Under the pieces are notes generated by a model. It was not told the DNA's origin. It was given only the letters and a program-made list of their open reading frames with translations, and searched no databases. Source: Bernardetia sp. (GTDB lineage Bacteria > Bacteroidota > Bacteroidia > Cytophagales > Bernardetiaceae). Taken from it: a stretch of DNA of 64,000 nucleotides. Shown piece after piece: positions 51,659 to 61,743 of this stretch. The stretch covers positions 25,295 to 89,294 of the forward strand of contig NZ_JAHDIG010000004.1 of the NCBI RefSeq assembly GCF_020630935.1, in the 5' to 3' direction. Each line of letters starts with the position of its first letter. Position 1 is the first letter of the stretch. The translations under genes were made by a program, and so were the position numbers.

Positions 51659-54600
51659 CTACTCCAAAATCCCCTTAAAAACATTCATCACACCTTCAAG
51701 GGTTTTGACTTGTTCCATAATAAAGATAACACGGTTTTTGCTGTCTTTGAGTTTGCAGCGTTTGGGGCGTGTCTGAACGTATTGCAAGACCTTTCCAAAT
51801 ACATCAGACTGGTAATAATCTGGTCTGTCGGCTACAAAATAACCACGTATTTTTTCGTTTTTGATAATCAGTTTTTCAAAGCCTATTTTTTCGGCAAGCC
51901 AACGCAAACGAACAGCTTGTAGGAGGTTGTCAAAGTCGTCTGGAGGTGTTCCGAAACGGTCTTTTACGCTTTCTTTGAATTTTTCTAGTTGCTCTTCATT
52001 TTTTAGGCTATCAGCTTGAATGTAGAGTTGGAGGCGTTCGGAAATATTGGAAATATAACTTTCTGGTATCAGAATTTCTAAATCGGTTTCTATCGAACAG
52101 GTAATATTGAGTTCTCTAGGCTTAGAAGCAACATTTGGATTTTGAAAAAGCTCCTTAAATTCTTCTTCTTTGAGTTCGGCAACAGCTTCTTCCAAAAGTT
52201 TGTGATAGGCATCTAATCCCAAATCATTGATAAAACCACTTTGTTCTGCTCCCAAAAGATTTCCTGCTCCACGAATATCCAAATCACGCATCGCAATCTT
52301 GAAACCATCGCCCAGTTCGTTAAACTCTTCTAAGGCTTTAAGGCGTTTTCTTGAATCGGCAGGAAGCGTGGCAGCCGAAGGAATGAGCAAATAACAAAAG
52401 GCTTTTTTGTTGGAACGTCCCACACGTCCACGCATTTGGTGAAGGTCAGAAAGTCCAATCAAATGAGAATTGTTGATGATAATGGTGTTGGCGTTCGGAA
52501 TATCTAGTCCAGATTCAATGATATTTGTCGAAACCAAAATATCAGCATCACCATTGATGAAATTCATCATCGTTTTTTCTAGTTGGTCGCTTTTCATCTG
52601 TCCGTGTCCGACCACTACTTTTGCATCAGGTACAAGTCGTGTCAAAATCCCCGCAACCTCATAAATATCAATCACTCGGTTGTGTACAAAAAATACTTGT
52701 CCTCCTCGTCGTAGCTCATAACTAATCGCATCTCTAACTAAGGCTTCATTAAAGTTGTGAACTTCCGTTGTTACAGGCTGACGGTTGGGTGGTGGCGTGT
52801 GCATCACAGACAAATCTCTTGCTCCCAAAAGTGAGAATTGCAACGTTCTTGGAATAGGTGTTGCCGTAAGGGTAAGACAATCTACATTGACACGCATTTC
52901 TTTGATTCGGTCTTTGGTCTTGACACCAAATTTCTGTTCTTCATCGACAATGAAAAGTCCCAAATCTTTAAACTTCACTTTCTGCCCCACAATTTTATGC
53001 GTTCCTACCAAAATATCGATTTTTCCTTCAGAGAGTTTTTGTAAAATTTCTCTAACTTCTTTTGCTGTTCTGAAACGATTGATATAATCTACATTGACAC
53101 CAAAATTCCCTAAGCGTTCATTAAAGGTTCGGTAATGCTGCGCTGCCAAAACCGTCGTAGGTACTAAAACGGCAACTTGTTTTCCATTCGAAACGGCTTT
53201 AAATGCTGCACGAACGGCAATTTCTGTCTTACCAAAACCGACATCTCCACATATCAGCCTATCCATCGGAACAGGTTTTTCCATGTCTTCTTTTACGTCT
53301 TGCGTGGCTGTGGCTTGGTCTGGCGTGTCTTGATAAAAAAATGAAGATTCGACTTCGGCTTGCATATAATTGTCCTTTGGAAAGGCAAAACCCTGCACAT
53401 TTTGGCGTTTGGCGTAGAGTTTTATCAGTTCCGTACCTATGTCTTTTAGCTGTTTTTTGACTTTCTTTTTCTTGTTGCTCCATTCTTGCGAACCGAGTTT
53501 ACTAAGAGAAAGCGAACCAGATTCTTGACTAGAGTGCTTCGAAATCTTATGTAGCGAATGCACACTGACATACAAAACATCGTTGTCTCTGTAAATTAAT
53601 CTAACAGCTTCCTGCTCATTTCCATTTACATCTAGTTTTTCCAGTCCTGCAAAACGCCCAATTCCATAATCGATATGCGTAACAAAATCTCCTGCTTGCA
53701 AAGTGTTGAGTTCTTTTAAAGTAAGTGCTTTTGATTTGGTAAAGCGTTCTTGAGTGCTATATCTGTGGTAACGCTCAAAAATTTGATGGTCGGTGTAGCA
53801 AACAATATTCAAATTATTATCAATAAAACCACCACGCAAACCGATGTTTAATCCATAAAACTGTACGCCTACGCCTTTCTCCTCAAAAATGGTGTGCATT
53901 CTATCAATCTGCTTGGGCAAATCGGCAGCAATAATGCACTGATAACCTTTTTGGTTGTAGCCTTCAATGTCAAAAACTAAATTTTGAAGATTTTTGTGGA
54001 ATGTTGGTTGTGGCTTGGCATCAAATTCAAAAACAGTATGGTTGTCTTTTGTTTTTTCTGTAACTCTTCTGAATTTTCTACCAAATTCTAACTGAATAAA
54101 TTTTTCTATCTGATTTTTAAATTCCTTTTTGGTAATGAACAGTTCTTCTGGGTCGGAAATGATTTGTGTATAATTCGAAACTTGCAGAATGGTATCAAAA
54201 TCTTCTGTTGCTCTTTCAAAATATTTCTCCACTACATCCACTGTAAGGGCATAATCTTTCAGCCAAAGACGTGTTCTTTTCGGAACAAACTCTAAGAAGT
54301 TTTCTCGTGTCTGTTTCTCTACTTTCTCAGTTACATTCGGTACAACTACAGCACGATTTACTTTTTCGATGGAAAGTTGGTCAGTCGGATTAAAGGTTCG
54401 GATACTTTCTACTTCATTTCCAAAAAACTCTATTCTGAAAGGATATTCATTCGAATACGAAAATACATCAATAATTCCTCCTCTGACAGAATACTGTCCA
54501 GCTTCATAGACGTATTCTTCTCTAACAAAGCCGTATTCGTTCAAAATTTCTATTACAAAATCTGTCTCTACAATCTCACCTACTTTTACTACAAACGTAT

Positions 54601-55108
54601 TGGCTGCAAGAGTTTGTTTGTTGATAACTTTTTCTGTGAGTGCAGAAGGATAAGTAACAATGATAAGTCCGTTCTCTTCTGAATGATGATTATTAAGCCT
54701 TGTCAGAATCTCCGAACGCTGCAAAACGTTAGCATTGTCTATTTTCTCAAATTTATAAGGCTTTTTATAGGAAGTTGGAAAAAATAAAACTTTTGGAGTT
54801 GAACTAGAAAGCGTTTCTCCCAAAAGGTGTTGAATATCATTGTAAAAATAGGCAGCCTCTTCGGCATCATCCATCACAACAAAATGAGAAATAGCAGGTG
54901 TGTTTTTATAAATCGCAGCCAGCACCACAGCATCCTGACTTCCTTGTAAGCCTTTCAGATGAAAACGCACCGATTCTGATTGCTTTTTTTCTTGTTCTAA
55001 CTTAGAGGAAAGTGTTAGAAGAACTCCGTCTTTTTGGTATTTCTTGATAAAATCTTTTGGAGAGAGCTTGAGTATTTCGGTTTGTTCTTGCGTTTCTGGC
55101 TGGTTCAT
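51659..55108 (-). CDS. mfd: Transcription-repair coupling factor Mfd
   Basis: 1149 residues. N-terminal UvrB-like region (1-400), RNA-polymerase-interacting domain starting LQAGDFVTHIDYGIGRFAGLEKL (about 485), translocase motifs GDVGFGKTE (Walker A), DEEQKFG (motif II), TATPIPRTLQ and the QMRGRVGRS motif VI, and a C-terminal TRCF domain. ATP-driven removal of stalled RNA polymerase and recruitment of UvrA. Full length, ATG start. The 316-bp spacer upstream carries a partial copy of the CGTTTA repeat. Confidence 0.97.
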   Translation of the reverse strand: MNQPETQEQTEILKLSPKDFIKKYQKDGVLLTLSSKLEQEKKQSESVRFHLKGLQGSQDAVVLAAIYKNTPAISHFVVMDDAEEAAYFYNDIQHLLGETLSSSTPKVLFFPTSYKKPYKFEKIDNANVLQRSEILTRLNNHHSEENGLIIVTYPSALTEKVINKQTLAANTFVVKVGEIVETDFVIEILNEYGFVREEYVYEAGQYSVRGGIIDVFSYSNEYPFRIEFFGNEVESIRTFNPTDQLSIEKVNRAVVVPNVTEKVEKQTRENFLEFVPKRTRLWLKDYALTVDVVEKYFERATEDFDTILQVSNYTQIISDPEELFITKKEFKNQIEKFIQLEFGRKFRRVTEKTKDNHTVFEFDAKPQPTFHKNLQNLVFDIEGYNQKGYQCIIAADLPKQIDRMHTIFEEKGVGVQFYGLNIGLRGGFIDNNLNIVCYTDHQIFERYHRYSTQERFTKSKALTLKELNTLQAGDFVTHIDYGIGRFAGLEKLDVNGNEQEAVRLIYRDNDVLYVSVHSLHKISKHSSQESGSLSLSKLGSQEWSNKKKKVKKQLKDIGTELIKLYAKRQNVQGFAFPKDNYMQAEVESSFFYQDTPDQATATQDVKEDMEKPVPMDRLICGDVGFGKTEIAVRAAFKAVSNGKQVAVLVPTTVLAAQHYRTFNERLGNFGVNVDYINRFRTAKEVREILQKLSEGKIDILVGTHKIVGQKVKFKDLGLFIVDEEQKFGVKTKDRIKEMRVNVDCLTLTATPIPRTLQFSLLGARDLSVMHTPPPNRQPVTTEVHNFNEALVRDAISYELRRGGQVFFVHNRVIDIYEVAGILTRLVPDAKVVVGHGQMKSDQLEKTMMNFINGDADILVSTNIIESGLDIPNANTIIINNSHLIGLSDLHQMRGRVGRSNKKAFCYLLIPSAATLPADSRKRLKALEEFNELGDGFKIAMRDLDIRGAGNLLGAEQSGFINDLGLDAYHKLLEEAVAELKEEEFKELFQNPNVASKPRELNITCSIETDLEILIPESYISNISERLQLYIQADSLKNEEQLEKFKESVKDRFGTPPDDFDNLLQAVRLRWLAEKIGFEKLIIKNEKIRGYFVADRPDYYQSDVFGKVLQYVQTRPKRCKLKDSKNRVIFIMEQVKTLEGVMNVFKGILE

Positions 55109-55134
55109 AATTGAATGTAGGACTTTTAACTTAA

Positions 55135-55164
55135 CCGTCGTTTAGGTCAGAACTGTGAACGAGG
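55135..55164. repeat. Partial copy of the CGTTTA-arm element
   Basis: CCGTCGTTTAGG (55135-55146) is identical to arm B' of the 43468 element, followed by AACGAGG (55158-55164), the end of arm A'. It looks like a degraded or minimal copy upstream of mfd. Confidence 0.55.
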
Positions 55165-55352
55165 GTTTTTATATTTTTTCGAATAGAAATAACAAAGAAA
55201 CAGACATTGCTTCTTTGCCTTATATTTTTTTGATGCTAAAGCATAAGTTACATTTTAAACTCTTGTAAAGTTATTTGGTTTTGAGGTAGATACAAAATAA
55301 TACGTGAACCTTAATTTTAGTTATTTACACCTACTCTTTGTATAGGCTTCTG

Positions 55353-55360
55353 TACCTTTG
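55353..55360 (+). promoter_or_regulatory. -7 box of the EamA transporter gene
   Basis: TACCTTTG followed by CA, 65 bp upstream of the start. No TTG at the expected -33 distance, so only half of the consensus is present. Confidence 0.4.
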
Positions 55361-55424
55361 CAAAGAAATTAATTCGATTACAGACTAGGCAAACCTCGTC
55401 GCTACATTTTGACTTAAAATATCT

Positions 55425-56375
55425 TTGAAAAAACCTATACTAGACACTCCTACTCCCTCCTCTAAAACAGATGATTTACTCTCCAAACTCGGACTTACAA
55501 AAGGGGTTTTATACATGCTTTTTGCTGTCTTTTGCTTTGCTTTGATGAATCTGATTGTTAAGTTGCTCAATGACATTCCTGCTATGGAAATCATACTTTT
55601 TCGTTCGGCAGTTTCTTTTGTTATTTGTGTTGTAGGATTACAAATGCAAAAAGTGAAAGGACTTGGAACAAACAAGAAAGTGCTTTTTCTGCGTGGTCTT
55701 TTTGGAGGAACAGCTCTTTTTCTCTTCTTTACCACTATTCAGAATATGCCTTTGGCATCTGCCATTACGCTACATTATCTAGCTCCTATTTTTACAGTAA
55801 TTATTGCGTGGCTTGTTTTGGGTGAGCGTTTAGTGCTTTTACAATGGCTATTTTTTCTGATTTCCTTTGTTGGCGTAACCATGGTAAAAGGCTTTGATGA
55901 GCGTGTAGATACACTTTATTTTATTATGGGAATCGTAGCTGCATTTCTTTCTGGATGTGCCTACAACTGCATCAGAAAGCTCAAAACTTCCGAACACCCT
56001 CTTATGGTAATTCTTTATTTTCCTCTTGTTACACTTCCAATCGCTATTTTGTATTGTATTTTTTATGAGTGGAAAACTCCTGTGGGTTGGGAATGGCTCT
56101 ACCTTTTGCTTATCGGAATCTTGACACAAATTGCACAGCTTTATATGACAAAAGCCTACCAAATTGAAGAGGCTGCAAGAGTTGCAAGTGTGAGCTATAC
56201 AGGAATTATTTATGCCCTAGGATTTGGCTTCCTATTTTTTCAAGAAACTTTTAATATTTATGTATCTATCGGAATTGGTTTGATGCTTTTGGGTGTGATT
56301 TTGAACGTTACTTTCAAAAATAAGCAGGAAAATACAGTAGAAATAGATACAGAAGATGAAAAGCAATTATCTTAA
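55425..56375 (+). CDS. EamA/DMT-family transporter
   Basis: 316 residues with ten transmembrane segments in two EamA repeats (about 27-160 and 170-300), for example GVLYMLFAVFCFALMNLIVKLL and the second-half AARVASVSYTGIIYALGFGFLFFQE. Inner-membrane exporter of metabolites; substrate not deducible. Start TTG 55425 gives a soluble 25-residue lead ending just before helix 1. The first in-frame ATG (55515) would cut into helix 1, so TTG is preferred. Confidence 0.87.
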   Translation: MKKPILDTPTPSSKTDDLLSKLGLTKGVLYMLFAVFCFALMNLIVKLLNDIPAMEIILFRSAVSFVICVVGLQMQKVKGLGTNKKVLFLRGLFGGTALFLFFTTIQNMPLASAITLHYLAPIFTVIIAWLVLGERLVLLQWLFFLISFVGVTMVKGFDERVDTLYFIMGIVAAFLSGCAYNCIRKLKTSEHPLMVILYFPLVTLPIAILYCIFYEWKTPVGWEWLYLLLIGILTQIAQLYMTKAYQIEEAARVASVSYTGIIYALGFGFLFFQETFNIYVSIGIGLMLLGVILNVTFKNKQENTVEIDTEDEKQLS

Positions 56376-56459
56376 ATATTGAAATTAATTTTTCAAAATG
56401 AAAAATTAACCTTACCAAAATGAAAAAAACAAAACCATTACCACCTTTAGAAAAAAAAT

Positions 56460-56496
56460 AAAATAGCCTTTTAAAGACCAATAGGGCTATTTTATA
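56460..56496 (+). terminator. Terminator after the EamA transporter gene
   Basis: Perfect 9-bp stem AAAATAGCC / GGCTATTTT with a 16-nt loop, followed by an AT-rich stretch, 85 bp past the stop. Confidence 0.7.
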
Positions 56497-56595
56497 TAAT
56501 TATTTTAAAAAAATACATAATACTATCAAAATGGCAGATGAATTGAATATAGGATAAGTAAATGTTTCTAATAGAAGATTAGAAAAAAGATATTT

Positions 56596-56667
56596 GTTTC
56601 ACAAAAATACTGATTGATTTCTTAAAAAATCGAAAGCATTTTAGCAGTATTTTTACTTTTTTGAAAC
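56596..56667. repeat. 72-bp nested inverted-repeat element
   Basis: GTTTCA (56596-56601) / TGAAAC (56662-56667) enclosing AAAAATACTG (56603-56612) / CAGTATTTTT (56645-56654), with a small GATT/AATC pair in the centre. It lies in the 472-bp gap between convergent genes; no ORF. Confidence 0.55.
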
Positions 56668-56808
56668 ATAGGATTAAGAAAGTTAGTAGTAAGGTAACAA
56701 GTCGTTTGTAGGTAGATTTATCTACCCATTTTTAGCAGAAGACTAATCTTTTAAGTTACAGAACTAGATTTTCTGATAGTTAAGTAGTAAAGTAAGTAAG
56801 TGGACAGA

Positions 56809-56840
56809 AAAAACTCCTTTCAGTAGAAAGGAGTTTTTTT
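56809..56840. terminator. Bidirectional terminator
   Basis: Perfect 12-bp stem AAAAACTCCTTT / AAAGGAGTTTTT with a 6-nt loop and T run, 8 bp after the sigma-operon membrane gene. Confidence 0.92.
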
Positions 56841-56847
56841 ATTTGCC

Positions 56848-57435
56848 TTATTCATCTAAATCCTCTAGCTCTTTTAGTTCTTCTTTTAGTTCATCCACAT
56901 AATCTCCGTATAGTTTTTTGATATACCACTTTATAAAAAAATAATATACTGGGGCTGATACTATTCCTATGCTTCCAATGAGCAAAACATCATTCAAACT
57001 AGCCTCCTGCAAAACATTTTTCCAAAACAAAGGCAAAATAGCAGCAGAAGCTCCCAAGAAAAACGAACCGTACAAATAAAGTTTTAGATATAAATCTAGT
57101 GTGGTTATAAGTTGTTGAAGTGCTTGTTTTAGATTTTTTTGTAAATCAATTTTTCTAATTTGAATGTATTTAAAAGCATACCATGCCAAACCAAGCAACA
57201 TTACAACCCCCAAATAAGGCATGATATAAGGTGAGTAGAACCAGCTTTTGTTTGCCATAAAAAACAGGCTTACAAAAATAGTTAGACTTCCTTCAATCAA
57301 GATGTTACGTTTTATTTTTGAAATCGAATCGGTTGCCTTCCCTCTCAAAAGTTTACGAATCTGTTCATCTTTGAGAATAGGCTCTTGCTCCGATTGAAGT
57401 GCTTGCCAAGTAGATTTTAAGTTATCTATATCCAT
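56848..57435 (-). CDS. Membrane protein co-transcribed with ECF sigma factor, candidate anti-sigma factor
   Basis: 195 residues. A short cytoplasmic N-terminal region (DIDNLKSTWQALQSEQEPILKDEQIRKLLRGKATDSISKIKRN, 1-45), four transmembrane segments (about 46-64, 69-88, 113-133, 143-163), and an acidic C-terminal tail (ELKEELKELEDLDE). It starts 10 bp after the sigma gene, the usual sigma/anti-sigma arrangement. It has no recognisable ZAS zinc motif, so the anti-sigma role is inference from position. Many Bacteroidota ECF operons have such small membrane partners. Confidence 0.65.
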   Translation of the reverse strand: MDIDNLKSTWQALQSEQEPILKDEQIRKLLRGKATDSISKIKRNILIEGSLTIFVSLFFMANKSWFYSPYIMPYLGVVMLLGLAWYAFKYIQIRKIDLQKNLKQALQQLITTLDLYLKLYLYGSFFLGASAAILPLFWKNVLQEASLNDVLLIGSIGIVSAPVYYFFIKWYIKKLYGDYVDELKEELKELEDLDE

Positions 57436-57445
57436 TTTATATTTT

Positions 57446-57937
57446 TTATTGAGGCATTTTCTGCATCGTTTCTTTAAGTTTTTTCTTAATGCGATTTATC
57501 TTTACGCCTACATTCGTTTTGGTAATTCCTATGATTTCAGCAATTTCATCATAGCTTTTTTCTTCTAAATAGAGCATGATGATACCTTTTTCTACCTTTG
57601 ATAGTTTCTGAATGGCTATTTGCAGACTTTTGAGTTGTTCTTCTTTTTCTATATCTGGTGGCATATCTGGAAACTGCAATGTTGTTTCTGAAATAGAGAA
57701 CTCTGAGGGTTGGCGTTTGGTTTTGCGAAGGCGAGCAATCGCTGTATTGAGTGCAATCCGATACATCCAAGTAGAAATTTTGGAATCGCCTCTAAACTTA
57801 GGATATGACTTCCAAAGCTGAAACAACACCTCTTGAAACAAATCTTGCCTATCTTCTTCAGAATCACAATACATGCGACAGACCTTATGGACAATGCCTT
57901 GATGTTTCTGAATAAATGTTACAAAGTCTTTTTCCAA
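57446..57937 (-). CDS. ECF-type RNA polymerase sigma factor
   Basis: 163 residues. Region 2 (DRQDLFQEVLFQLWKSYPKFRGDSKISTWMYRIALNTAIARLRK, about 26-70) and region 4 (LSKVEKGIIMLYLEEKSYDEIAEIIGITKTNVGVKINRIKKKLKE, about 112-157) with the helix-turn-helix. Region 1.1 and region 3 are absent, as in ECF/group 4 factors. Start TTG 57937: no in-frame ATG lies between it and the upstream stop, and MEKDFVTFIQKHQGIVHKV is a normal ECF beginning. First gene of the pair with 56848. Confidence 0.9.
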   Translation of the reverse strand: MEKDFVTFIQKHQGIVHKVCRMYCDSEEDRQDLFQEVLFQLWKSYPKFRGDSKISTWMYRIALNTAIARLRKTKRQPSEFSISETTLQFPDMPPDIEKEEQLKSLQIAIQKLSKVEKGIIMLYLEEKSYDEIAEIIGITKTNVGVKINRIKKKLKETMQKMPQ

Positions 57938-58131
57938 AACAGATAGGGGAATGATAAAATGGTGTTTCCTTCAAAATTACAAATTTATGGTATCTATTGA
58001 GTATGACAAACAAAAAAATATTTTTTTACAAACTTTCAATTTATTTTGAAAATATTGAAACTTATGTATTTTATTTCCGTTTATCTAGTTGTATTCACTT
58101 TTTACACACTTCTTCAAAATAATTTGACATT

Positions 58132-58599
58132 ATGATTTCTCCCTATAAAAAAACTGTATTACGTCTTGACTTATTTGTTCAAGTTACGTTTTTAGTACTT
58201 CTTTTAGGTAGCTATGGAATGACTTTCCTATCCTTTCAGATTACTGCTTTAGAAGACTTTGGTTTTGCCTTTATATTACCCATTTTGGCTCTGACTTTTT
58301 TGGCAATTTGGAATCCTACAATGAATGCTTTGAATGTAGTTTTTGGAAATTACTCTACTGAAACACGTCTCTTGCGTAAAAAATACATGATGGCTGTGGG
58401 TGCATATATTGGATTGGGTATAATTGGGTATGCCTTGTATATTATTTTGCCCTACAATTCTGTTTTCTATTCTATTTTTAGCTATATAGGCTTCTTATAT
58501 ATTTATGGAGTTAGCCATCTTTTTGCTATTGGCTATGCTTATATTACAATTTTGGAAAACAAGACTCAAAAGATAGTAGAGAGAAGATTGTATTATTAG
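58132..58599 (+). CDS. Small integral membrane protein, unknown
   Basis: 155 residues with four transmembrane segments (about 11-32, 38-58, 84-106, 110-140) and short loops. No motif recognised. It is divergent from the ECF sigma operon across 194 bp and 87 bp ahead of the M42 peptidase gene. Confidence 0.6.
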   Translation: MISPYKKTVLRLDLFVQVTFLVLLLGSYGMTFLSFQITALEDFGFAFILPILALTFLAIWNPTMNALNVVFGNYSTETRLLRKKYMMAVGAYIGLGIIGYALYIILPYNSVFYSIFSYIGFLYIYGVSHLFAIGYAYITILENKTQKIVERRLYY

Positions 58600-58686
58600 T
58601 TTGTAGAAAAACTTTTCTCATCGTCATTAGATTTGCTATATTGGTAGTTATTATCAAAACTAAAAATATATAAAACATCTCAACAA

Positions 58687-59769
58687 ATGGGTAAAATGAA
58701 TAAAAAAAGCCGTGAATTTCTCTTTAAATACCTCAATAATTCTTCTCCAACAGGCTACGAACAAAGTGGACAACAAATTTGGTTAGACTACATCAAACCT
58801 TATACAGATTCTTATTTTACAGATGTATATGGAACAGCTGTGGCAGTCATCAATCCAGAAGCAAAGTATAAAGTTGTGATTGAAGCGCACGCTGATGAAA
58901 TTGGCTGGACAGTTCATTACGTTACTGATGACGGATATATTTATGTTAAGCAAAACGGTGGTTCTGATGCTATTATTGCACCTTCTAAGAGAGTAAATAT
59001 TTATACAGACAAAGGAATTGTCAAAGGAGTTTTTGGTTGGCCTGCGATTCATGTGCGTGAGCGTGGAAAAGCTGATACATTGCCAGAGATAGACAATATT
59101 TTCTTAGATGTAGGAGCAACAAGCAAAAAGGAAGTAGAAGAAATGGGAATCCATGTCGGTTGTGTGGCTACTTTCGAAGATGAGCTAATGGAACTGGGTG
59201 ATAAATACTGGACAGGGAGAGCTTTGGATAATCGCATTGGAGGTTTTATGATTGCAGAAGTGGCTCGCAAAATTCATAAAAACAAAGACAAACTAGATTT
59301 TGGTTTGTATATCGTTAATGCTGTACAGGAAGAAGTAGGACTCAATGGTGCAACTATGATTTCTCGTACGATTGAGGCAGATGTAGCTATTGTAACTGAT
59401 GTTTGCCACGATACAAATTCTCCAATGTACAACAAAATCAAGCAAAGTGATATTAAAAGTGGAAAGGGGGCAGTCTTAACGTATGCGCCAGCTGTACAGA
59501 ACAATCTTTTGAAACACATTGTCAAAGCAGCAGAGAAAAATGAAATTCCGTTTCAGCGTTTGGCATCTAGTCGCATAACAGGCACAGATACGGATGCATT
59601 TGCGTATTCTGGAAAAGGAACAGCCTCTGCTCTTATTTCTATTCCATTAAAATATATGCACACTACTGTAGAAACAGCTTCAAAAGATGATGTCAATGCC
59701 GTGATTGACCTTATCTATCAAAGTGTTATTAGTTTAAAAGGTGGAACAGATTTTAGATATATCAAATAA
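58687..59769 (+). CDS. M42-family metallo-aminopeptidase
   Basis: 360 residues. Binuclear metal site visible: EAHADEIGW (His68, Asp70), GRALDNRIGG (bridging Asp), the general-base AVQEEVGLNGA (Glu-Glu), IVTDVCHDT (Asp) and KYMHTTVE (terminal His). Related to tetrahedral aminopeptidase (TET) and endoglucanase-M-like proteins; cytosolic, removes N-terminal residues from peptides. The start could be ATG 58687 or three codons downstream (MNKKSREF). Terminator follows. Confidence 0.92.
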   Translation: MGKMNKKSREFLFKYLNNSSPTGYEQSGQQIWLDYIKPYTDSYFTDVYGTAVAVINPEAKYKVVIEAHADEIGWTVHYVTDDGYIYVKQNGGSDAIIAPSKRVNIYTDKGIVKGVFGWPAIHVRERGKADTLPEIDNIFLDVGATSKKEVEEMGIHVGCVATFEDELMELGDKYWTGRALDNRIGGFMIAEVARKIHKNKDKLDFGLYIVNAVQEEVGLNGATMISRTIEADVAIVTDVCHDTNSPMYNKIKQSDIKSGKGAVLTYAPAVQNNLLKHIVKAAEKNEIPFQRLASSRITGTDTDAFAYSGKGTASALISIPLKYMHTTVETASKDDVNAVIDLIYQSVISLKGGTDFRYIK

Positions 59770-59812
59770 TATCAGACTATCCTTTAGTAAAATATTGTTT
59801 TCATTTTATGAC

Positions 59813-59852
59813 ACAAAAAAACCTTAGCCGTTCCTTTGGCTAAGGTTTTTTC
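59813..59852 (+). terminator. Terminator after the M42 peptidase gene
   Basis: A stem of at least 12 bp (AAAACCTTAGCC / GGCTAAGGTTTT) with an 8-nt loop and T run. Confidence 0.92.
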
Positions 59853-60005
59853 TGCTTTTGCACGAAAAAAGAGGGAAATATTCTTTTTTGTAAAGTCTTT
59901 TAATTCTCTAAGTAGGCGACAGATTTCTGTCTTTATTTTATAAGTAAAAGTGATTGAATATTTGCAAACAATCAACTTTATGATTGATTTTTTATTATGA
60001 TAGGT

Positions 60006-61571
60006 TTATCCCATCTCTATTTCTTCTCCATTGGCATTATAAAAATGATGCTGTGTGAGAGCTAAAGAAGAATCCTTGACTAATGTTACCCATTTATAAT
60101 ATTTAAAAAACCATTTCATACGCAATGAAATAAATCCTGCTGTGAAATAAGCATATAAATACGGATGCAAGGCAATCGTAATCTTCTTTTCATTTTGTTT
60201 ACCTAAAATATAGTCTAGCTTGTGCGTAATTGCTTCAGCTACTCCAATGGATGCCGAAATTTTGCCTGTACCATTACAAGCTGGACAAATTTCTCTAGTT
60301 GCGATGTTAAGTTCAGGACGCACACGCTGACGTGTAATTTGCATCAACCCAAACTTTGAGAGTGGTAAAATAGTAAACTTCGAACGGTCGGTCTGCATTA
60401 CCTTTTTCATGTGGTCATACAAGGCACGACGATTCTCCATTTTTCGCATATCTATAAAGTCAATCACAATAATTCCTCCCATATCACGGAGTTGCAGTTG
60501 TCGTGCAATTTCCGAACCTGCTTCCATATTGACTTTAAGTGCAGTAGTTTCTTGGTCGTTTTCTGAAGACGATTTGTTACCACTATTTACATCTACAACG
60601 TGCAGAGCTTCTGTGTGTTCGATAACTAAATACCCACCACTTGGCAAACTAACTGTTTTTCCAAACAATAATTTTAGCTGTCTTTCTATACCAAAAGTTT
60701 CAAAAATTTTGCCTCTTCCATTATACATCTTTACAATGCGTTCTTTTTCTGGCGCAATTTTGTGAATATATTCTTTTATGGTATCGTAAGTGGTTGCATC
60801 ATCGACTGTAATGCTATCAAAACTCTCATTTAAGAGGTCTCTGAGCATAGAAGTTGCCTTACTAATTTCTCCAATTACTTTATCTCTTGGTTTAGCTTTT
60901 GCTAAATTTGCCATTCCTCCACGCCACTTATCAGAAAGAGTACTCATGTCTCTATCAAGCTCCTCTACATCTTTTCCTTCTGCCACTGTTCTGACAATAA
61001 CTCCAAAGCCTTCAGGTTTTATAGAATCTATAAGTCGTTGAAGACGACGGCGTTCGGTTTTGCTAGTAATTTTACGAGAAATAAGAACACGCTCATCAAA
61101 AGGAACTAATACTAAATATCTTCCAGCCAAAGAAAGTTGGCAAGAAAGACGAGGTCCTTTTGTTGAAATAGGTTCTTTGACTACTTGTACCAATACAAGT
61201 TGGTTTGGTTTCAAGACATCGCCCATCTTACCGAGCTTATCTATTGGTTTTTCCAACTTGAAATTATTGAGCTTGTAGTCTTGTTGTCCGTTTTTGTGAT
61301 GATTACTACGTACTTGCTTCGTATATTTTATCAAAGAACTTACATTTGGTCCTAAGTCCAAATAATGCAAAAATGCATCTTTTTCATAGCCAATGTCTAT
61401 AAAAGCTGCATTCATGCCTGGAACAATACGTCTTACTGTTCCTAAATACATATCTCCTACTGAGAACTGATGATTTCCCTCATCGTGATGAAACTCTACT
61501 AAGTTTCTATCCTGCAAAAGCGCAATTCGCCCCCCTTCTGGAGTGGCATTGATTACTAATTCGTTACTCAC
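60006..61571 (-). CDS. rng: Ribonuclease G/E family endoribonuclease
   Basis: 521 residues. S1-like RNA-binding domain (about 38-125: GDMYLGTVRRIVPGMNAAFIDIGYEKDAFLHYLDL), RNase H-like catalytic region with the Mg-binding DVNSG and IVIDFIDM motifs, and the Zn-link region with CPACNGTGK. No long disordered C-terminal scaffold, so RNase G-like in length. Single-strand endonuclease in rRNA maturation and mRNA decay. The start is GTG at 61571 (MSNELVINATPEGG); no in-frame ATG is available. Confidence 0.93.
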   Translation of the reverse strand: MSNELVINATPEGGRIALLQDRNLVEFHHDEGNHQFSVGDMYLGTVRRIVPGMNAAFIDIGYEKDAFLHYLDLGPNVSSLIKYTKQVRSNHHKNGQQDYKLNNFKLEKPIDKLGKMGDVLKPNQLVLVQVVKEPISTKGPRLSCQLSLAGRYLVLVPFDERVLISRKITSKTERRRLQRLIDSIKPEGFGVIVRTVAEGKDVEELDRDMSTLSDKWRGGMANLAKAKPRDKVIGEISKATSMLRDLLNESFDSITVDDATTYDTIKEYIHKIAPEKERIVKMYNGRGKIFETFGIERQLKLLFGKTVSLPSGGYLVIEHTEALHVVDVNSGNKSSSENDQETTALKVNMEAGSEIARQLQLRDMGGIIVIDFIDMRKMENRRALYDHMKKVMQTDRSKFTILPLSKFGLMQITRQRVRPELNIATREICPACNGTGKISASIGVAEAITHKLDYILGKQNEKKITIALHPYLYAYFTAGFISLRMKWFFKYYKWVTLVKDSSLALTQHHFYNANGEEIEMG

Positions 61572-61743
61572 ATTCGTAATTCGATTAGTTGAATAATTTA
61601 TCTAAACTAACCTGCGCTTTAATTTGGTTAGGAAGATTCTTTGCTACGTTTGTATATAAACGCTTTTCTACACCAAAAGCAGAAACCTCTATTTTCAGAA
61701 AAAACTGATAAATAAATGTGTCTGCTTTTGTAGAGAGTGTCAA

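Noticed and set aside
53203..53483. Overlapping frames on both strands inside mfd
   Set aside because: Shadow frames of a strongly conserved coding region.
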